From Gentiana macrophylla (Eukaryota > Streptophyta > Magnoliopsida > Gentianales > Gentianaceae): a stretch of 64,000 nt of DNA. Position numbers and translations under genes: made by a program. How positions within the stretch are numbered: the stretch's first letter is position 1; each line of letters starts with the position of its first letter. The notes below the pieces were generated by a model. That model was not told the origin of the DNA. It saw nothing but the letters and a program-made list of their open reading frames with translations, and did not search any database. Positions 60,501 to 64,000 of the stretch are shown here, piece by piece. Where the stretch lies: contig JAOBSW010000989.1 in NCBI GenBank assembly GCA_026214975.1, positions 47,869 to 111,868 of the forward strand. Reading direction: 5' to 3'.

Positions 60501-61638
60501 ACTCTTGTATTTTATTCATAGCCAAGATAGTTAATTTATACAACCATGAAAGGAAACTTAGTAGACTAGGACTCTAATCCACTGATTTAGCACATGTGCA
60601 TAAATCTTAACAGAATAACAACACATGCCTTATAACTGCCACATTCGAGATGGAAAGATAATAATAATAATTAGGAGATATTCTCCATAATTAGAGAATA
60701 TTTCAATAACTACCAAATATTCTCAACAACTTTACCTGTGGGTCATTTGCTTTGATAGTTAAAATGCGAATACGGTGTCTACACTTCCTTTACTTCCAAT
60801 GCATTGATATGTGATTAAGTGTGTTAAAACTGAATTAAAAGCATACAATATTGTGGATATAAATTCGCAGTGTTATCCTATAATTTGATTGTAGGGCTAC
60901 CTCAAGTTCTAGTAAAGAGAGACACACTCATGATTACAACAAAGGCCTTTGTCATCAAAATAGGCTCCATGAGACTAATCAGGCCACATAAATATGTAAA
61001 AAGCAAAATGAGGGAGAAAACTTGCCTCCAAAACGAGTCTCTTTGATTGACCTCCGTTTCAGTCTTTATTTAACCACAAATTTTTGGTGATATAATGTGG
61101 AAGAAAAGAGAGAAAAATCTCTTATCTATTCTAACAAGAAGGCGGCGATTAACATCTAGTGGGAATAGTAGATAGTCTTTATTGCACCGGGCTGTTAGAT
61201 AGTTGCCACCTGTACAATAAAGACAAAATGTCTTGTCTTTTTACATTGTCACTCATCCATTGGTGTGGTGAAACAAAGACTCTCCACACAAGAATTTTCA
61301 CATTTGTCAATGTGGAGTCCAATTATCGTTTCACTTCCTTTTGCGGTGGGTGCTTGGAACTCTATTTGCAGTCCTTATGTTCACTTTTCGTAACTCTTTA
61401 TCTTTCAGCACTTTATCTGATGATGACAATTGTCGATGAGAGTGTTATCTTTGTAGGTTTATGTTATGTTGTTTTGGTCAAATTGTGCAAAATTTATCGT
61501 TGAAGTTCTTCCATAGTTTTATAGTCTGTATTTACACATTTGTCATTACTTTGTCTAATGTGTCAGGGGGATGTACGTGATGATTTGCATCTCAGGAAGA
61601 ATCTTATAAGATCAGTCTTAGCTTTGCTTAATGTCAAG
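42597..61638 (+). CDS. ATM: ATM kinase, N-terminal part (17 exons, continues beyond the window)
   Basis: PI3K-like checkpoint kinase activated by DNA double-strand breaks. Only the N-terminal helical-repeat region is here. Exons: 42597-42674, 42778-42886, 42984-43127, 44066-44227, 44316-44511, 44905-45061, 45155-45294, 45393-45480, 46413-46513, 48526-48624, 48826-48882, 49052-49136, 50442-50516, 51954-51993, 53655-53724, 55007-55055, 61567-61638. All introns are GT-AG, phases agree, and the sum is 1722 bp (574 codons) without a stop. The TAN motif is visible at residues ~16-32 (LSSDKAKAREEGIRLLNTWL). Later stretches such as FPDDLREDIAQGF, KDGPNLSGLTLEIYD, KFVFRCWMTTHD, NDANMEHAYDGVLWTL, CLPTFSNVAYV and DIWDLQLFK are characteristic of plant ATM. 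Kinase, FAT and FATC domains lie beyond the window. I found no further exon in 61639-64000, which is largely a copia element. Large introns hold transposons. Confidence 0.93.
45640..46130 (-). repeat. Retroelement fragment in ATM intron 8
   Basis: GCTCTGATACCATTTT at about 45868 is the reverse complement of a tRNA-Met-type primer binding site. The sequence to its right (from about 45883) would be an LTR on the - strand, and TCCACATGCCCCCTTAAGTG on its left is a common plant repeat phrase. No coding domain. Confidence 0.45.
46690..47960 (-). pseudogene. Copia pol fragment in ATM intron 9
   Basis: The - strand at 47647-47931 reads the RT/RNase H junction of a Ty1/copia element (GGRPVDTPINPDLKLLRNED, then YRLLVRKLKYLT). 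46740-46920 on the - strand resembles an earlier RT segment (WRKAVMEELQAAE), so the order is scrambled or the fragment rearranged. Between them, 47180-47400 is noncoding. Dead remnant. Confidence 0.6.
49499..49843. mobile_element. 345-bp MULE-related MITE in ATM intron 12
   Basis: Terminal inverted repeats of ~45 bp (GGCGGGTTCTATCGGCACAC at left, inverse of GTGCCAATAGAACCCACC at right) match the end of the MULE at 31203. The flanking direct repeat TTTAGTTA occurs at 49491-49498 and 49844-49851; it is 8/9 if extended one base left, as expected for a Mutator-type insertion. The interior contains AACGTCA/TGACGTT-type arms and a 38-bp inverted repeat. Confidence 0.88.
49651..49741. repeat. Hairpin: 38-bp inverted arms with 15-nt loop
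   Basis: Arm one, 49651-49688, begins CGTCATTCCCCACTGGTGTT. Arm two, 49704-49741, is its reverse complement with two or three mismatches. A direct copy of arm one lies at 49571-49608. The transcript of the ATM intron would contain this foldback. Confidence 0.9.
51375..51700 (-). pseudogene. Copia gag zinc-knuckle fragment in ATM intron 13
   Basis: The - strand reads RGEARRKMMQKEASPDVESS and then a CCHC zinc knuckle (CKHCKKTGHSCETCWKMH) followed by RKPAW. This is the same gag region as in the complete copia at 55656-60728 (CDHCKKNGHTKDVCWGIH), so it is an older relative. Surrounding 50800-51950 has no other clear pol domain. Confidence 0.7.
52170..52202. repeat. (GT)n(AT)n microsatellite in ATM intron 14
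   Basis: TGTGTGTTTGTGTGTGTGTG followed by TATATATATA. Simple dinucleotide repeat. Confidence 0.85.
52574..52888 (+). repeat. Copia LTR with primer binding site in ATM intron 14
   Basis: Starts TGTTGACAAGCTCTCACACA and ends TTCAACA at 52874, followed directly by TGGTATCAGAACC (52875-52887), a tRNA-Met-type primer binding site. Length about 301 bp. No gag follows, so it is a truncated element. Target duplication not seen. Confidence 0.6.
55656..55912 (-). repeat. Copia 3' LTR
   Basis: TGTAAGAAAAGAG...TCTCAACA on +. Nearly identical to 60472-60728. Differences include TCG at 55766-55768 where the other LTR has CTG, and ATG where it has ACAG. Confidence 0.95.
55894..56400 (-). pseudogene. Copia RNase H domain
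   Basis: - strand reads LVTWRSKKQHVVARSTAEAE and FRAMALGICEGLWIKQ, the hallmark of copia RNase H, then MEIDRHFIKEKLESGVF near the C-terminus. Two frames are used, joined at about 56100-56150, where a shift occurs. Confidence 0.85.
56700..57715 (-). pseudogene. Copia reverse transcriptase with acidic linker
   Basis: 57380-57715 reads an acidic, serine-rich linker (NNSEESEHTSTESEDETDPD) and the start of RT (HEALLVLNGRRQSWKR). 56778-56969 reads KIGFVQGKSDHTLFIKR and ALIVYVDDIIL, containing the YVDD catalytic box. The frame between is interrupted near 57060-57200. Confidence 0.85.
57779..59100 (-). pseudogene. Copia integrase
   Basis: 58636-58839 reads the end of the zinc-binding region and core start (MIHSDVWG). 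58035-58388 reads ARTLLFTSNCPKTLWSESIL, TATYLINRLPSRILNFKTP and KIFGCIAYIHTYNQGKLDPR, the conserved C-terminal integrase block. 57779-58123 continues to the RT linker. Frameshifts near 58400-58640 and 58100. Confidence 0.85.
59235..60349 (-). pseudogene. Copia gag and protease start
   Basis: Gag begins near 60349 (MEPQGTDLLAGDDISKHNPS, then KLDGKNYLEWAQAITLAVDG, the UBN2-type gag core). 59235-59909 carries NERVYSFLAGLNQDLDEVKG and a CCHC zinc knuckle, CDHCKKNGHTKDVC. The protease starts at about 59297 with WIVDYGATDHMTG. The usual catalytic triad D-S-G is here D-Y-G, which should inactivate it. A shift near 59920-60080 splits gag. Confidence 0.88.
60472..60728 (-). repeat. Copia 5' LTR
   Basis: TGTAAG...CAACA on +, with the primer binding site (reverse complement GGCTCTGATACCA) immediately to its left at about 60458-60470. 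Confidence 0.95.
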
Positions 61639-61832
61639 GTATGTTTGAGATATACATTCCAGGCAGAAACCTTTACGATCAATTTGTTCATTCTCTTAAC
61701 CAGATGCCATGTTCAGTGGGTGATGGATGATAAATGTCAGTCATGCTTCCTTTGTTTTAGTGCTTTTGTTGTCATCTCTCTATGTGTTAGGTTGTATTAT
61801 TTGTTGGGATCTTAACTTCTACCATATATACT

Positions 61833-62095
61833 TGTTGAAATATGTTGTTTATTTTATTCCCTTTATTGATAATTAGTGATTAAATGCCTTTTGGTTTAAT
61901 CCTAATGCCTTAGTATGTCGTTTTCTCTTCTCTGGACCAGAATGGCCCAGTTTTCACTGTTACTAGCCGTTTGTTACTTTTTCCCTTTTCTAGCCGTTAG
62001 GATCCTTTTCTATTTATCCTAAGGGATCTTTGTGTAACCCGATAAGGTTCTTGAATAAGAGTTTATACTTTTCTCCTATCTTGCTCATTTCTACA
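61833..62095 (+). repeat. 5' LTR of the second copia element
   Basis: About 263 bp, TG...CA ends, directly followed by the primer binding site. Contains a likely TATA region (CTATTTATCC, ~62010). The opposite LTR lies beyond the window. Confidence 0.7.
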
Positions 62096-62142
62096 CATGG
62101 TATCGAAGCGCCTAATTTTTAAGCTTATTCAAAATCTCGATT

Positions 62143-64000
62143 ATGGCAAAAGAGCAATCTTCAGATGTTAAATCTAGGAAGAAAGTTCTATGAACTCCCC
62201 GGAACACCGAACCCTCAATGCTATCTATCTCTTCTCACAAACTCAAAGCGTAGCGAGAACTTCCTTCGATGGTCAAGATCTATCAAATTGCACATCATCG
62301 GCAAGGACAAGGAGGAGTATCTTACTTGGAGAAAGTAAGGCTCACGAGGCCGGCCAACCATCCTATAAAAAATGGAGGGTTGAAAACAGCCCAAGTCATG
62401 TCTACTCTCTTAAGTGGTCTATGACCCATGATACTGACAGAAAATTTTATCTTGTATGATACTGCTTTGAAGAAATATGTCGTCAATTTCTTTGAGCTAT
62501 ATTCAAACAAGATAATACCTCACGAAATTTATGGGGTTGAGGTTAAATTACAAGATCTCAAACAAGGAGATTCGTGTGTCACTGACATTACAATGCTTTG
62601 TCAAAATCTTGGCAACAACTTAATGACCTTTGAAAAGATATCTTGGCACTCGTTGATGATGCTAAGATTTACAAAGATGTGAAGGAACAAAGAAGAATTT
62701 TCAAATTTCTCATGGGTGAATCCCATTCTTGATGATGTTGGGGAAGAATCCTTGGGATGAAACCCCACCATCCATCAAAAGCTGTGTTTGCTTGAAATCA
62801 GGCATGAGGAAAGCAGAAGGCTCTTATGATGGGTACACTGCATTTTCACACTACCCCTCGCCACCTCTTGAAACAAATGCTTTGTTCACTAAAAGCACTC
62901 CTTCACAACTACAGAAAACAAAGGGCAACAGGACTTGGTGTGACCACTCGCAAAAGGACTGGTCATACCAGGATACGGGCTGAAATTACATGGGAAGCCT
63001 CAATCGAAATCTTAAGCGAGTAATCACGTGGGCAAGAAAGCACAATAGAAATGTGCAATCGTGGAGAACAGAGGTCGATGTTAGTTTCAGATTGAGCAAA
63101 TTGAAGCTTTAAAGAGGCTTCGTGCATAACACAATGGCGATCAAACCGCTTCTTCCATAGCCAACACAGTCTGTGTGCATCTTCTTACTCTAGTAATTCT
63201 CGCCTTAAAAATTTATGGATTGTTGACTCTGGAGCCTCCAGGCCATATGATTCGAAACCCTAAAGTTTTACCTCTATTCCAAATGTAAAATTTCACTTTG
63301 TCAAGATAGTTTGATGGTTCAGATCTCAAGTCTCGGGATTGGCGGTGTTTATATTGATAAAAACATCACCTTAAATGATGTCCGCTTTGTACCAAAACCG
63401 GAATGTAACTTCTTTCTACGAAAGTAGGTTCATTAAGGACACTCATTGTAATGTGATTTTGTACTAATGGCTGCAAATTTGTGGGTTTCAATTCGAGGAA
63501 ATGATTGGCAATCTTGGGTTGTGTCCGACTTTTCATTCTCAAGACCTATCCTGATGTGTCTTTGTCTAAAGGCTTTAATAGCATTGTTTCTACTCCTAAA
63601 TATGTAATAATATCATGTTACTTCATTATAGACTAAGACATCCAAGCTTTATGTATTTGAAAAAATTGTACCCTACTTTATTTAATGGAAAATCTATTGA
63701 TTCTTTCAACTTCTTGTGAAATTTGTCATCTTGCTAAACATTCTCGATCGTGGTTTCCTAAGATCGGCTATCAACCTTCTGACCCTTTACATTTATCCAC
63801 GCGTTGACATATGGGGGCCTCAAAGACAAAACCATCAGCGACAAAAGGTGGTTTGTCAGGTTTCATTGATGATCACAGCTAGAATAACTTGGTTATTCCT
63901 CTTAAAGAAGTCGTAATTGGGAATCTGTCTTCAAAATTTCTTTGCCATGATAAAACACCAATTTGATAACGAAATCAAAGGTGTTAAAATCGATAATGGC
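62143..64000 (+). pseudogene. gag-pol remnants of the second copia element
   Basis: Interrupted frames in one direction cover gag (62143-62690), a linker without clear motifs (62690-63170), protease with an intact D-S-G-A box at about 63220, the pre-integrase HxxxH...CxxC region near 63640-63740, and the start of the integrase core to the right edge. RT and RNase H are outside the window. Confidence 0.75.

Larger units (their letters stand above)
55656..60728 (-). mobile_element. Complete Ty1/copia retrotransposon in ATM intron 16
   Basis: 5073 bp with 257-bp LTRs at both ends and the 5-bp target duplication ACTTT at 55651-55655 and 60729-60733. On the - strand the order is LTR, primer binding site (TGGTATCAGAGCC just inside 60472), gag, protease, integrase, RT, RNase H, polypurine tract (AACTTGAGGGGGAG, 55913 onward) and LTR. 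The LTRs differ at about seven positions, so insertion is fairly recent. The coding region has several shifts and stops and an altered protease motif, so it is probably not autonomous. It is antisense to ATM and enlarges intron 16 to 6.5 kb. Confidence 0.95.
61833..64000 (+). mobile_element. Second Ty1/copia element, running off the right edge
   Basis: LTR about 61833-62095 (TGTTGAAATATG...TTTCTACA) and a primer binding site TGGTATCGAAGC at 62098 where TGGTATCAGAGC is expected. Gag begins at the ATG at 62143 (MAKEQSSDVKSRKKVL, then a stop). Later fragments are YSNKIIPHEIYGVEVKLQDL and KQGDSCV (gag core, 62480-62580), WIVDSGAS (protease, ~63220), RHPSFMYLKKL (pre-integrase, ~63640) and TFIHA...WFV...WVFLLK-like scraps (integrase, 63790-63910). 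Numerous stops and shifts. It lies in an ATM intron in sense orientation. Confidence 0.85.

Noticed and set aside
61690..61830. Possible further ATM exon
   Set aside because: No frame continues the protein after LNVK at 61638 with a credible acceptor and donor; it appears intronic.

Overview
This window is plant nuclear DNA, most likely from a eudicot. It is intron-rich and packed with plant transposable elements: Athila-type Ty3/gypsy, several Ty1/copia families, a Mutator-like element (MULE), and miniature inverted-repeat elements. The only host gene I can recognise is the 5' part of ATM, the DNA-damage checkpoint kinase, on the + strand. I could not name the species.

Layout. 1-9405 is a decayed Athila element on the - strand, entering from the left edge. 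It sits inside a SIRE-like copia remnant whose late ORF, polypurine tract and 3' LTR resume at 9406-12104. 10421-17800 holds three related ~1.1-1.7 kb copia LTRs in the same orientation, in tandem and truncated form, each followed by primer-binding-site or gag remnants. 17800-22600 is a mosaic of retroelement fragments and repeats. About 22700-31200 is a MULE with two convergent genes: a transposase/SWIM/AT-hook/OTU gene on + and a plant-mobile-domain (PMD) gene on -. 31200-41400 is repeat-rich intergenic DNA, including a solo gypsy LTR with a perfect 5-bp target duplication (35036-37142) and a TA-flanked Stowaway-like element (40480-41395). 41434-42264 is a non-autonomous relative of the MULE, ending about 330 bp before the ATM start codon. 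42597-61638 carries 17 ATM exons (574 codons, all splice phases consistent). Their introns hold copia fragments, a second MULE relative (49499-49843) and a complete copia element (55656-60728). A second copia element on + starts at 61833 and runs off the right edge.

The most unusual structure is a family of dispersed imperfect palindromes, each exactly 21 bp, with the form AACGYCA-N7-TGACGTT. At least 21 copies lie in three arrays inside the MULE: in a transposase intron, between the convergent genes, and upstream of the PMD gene. Neighbouring units are repeatedly 35 bp apart within a ~90 bp super-period, while the 7-nt centres and linkers differ. The same motif recurs in the two small elements in or near ATM, which share the MULE's terminal inverted repeat. 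The Stowaway-like element has its own, different dispersed palindromes.

A caution applies to the whole window. Related repeats differ repeatedly by CTG/CAG becoming TCG/CG-type strings, even between the two LTRs of one young element and inside primer binding sites. This fits consensus errors at methylated CHG sites, so some frameshifts and stops called here may not exist in the organism.
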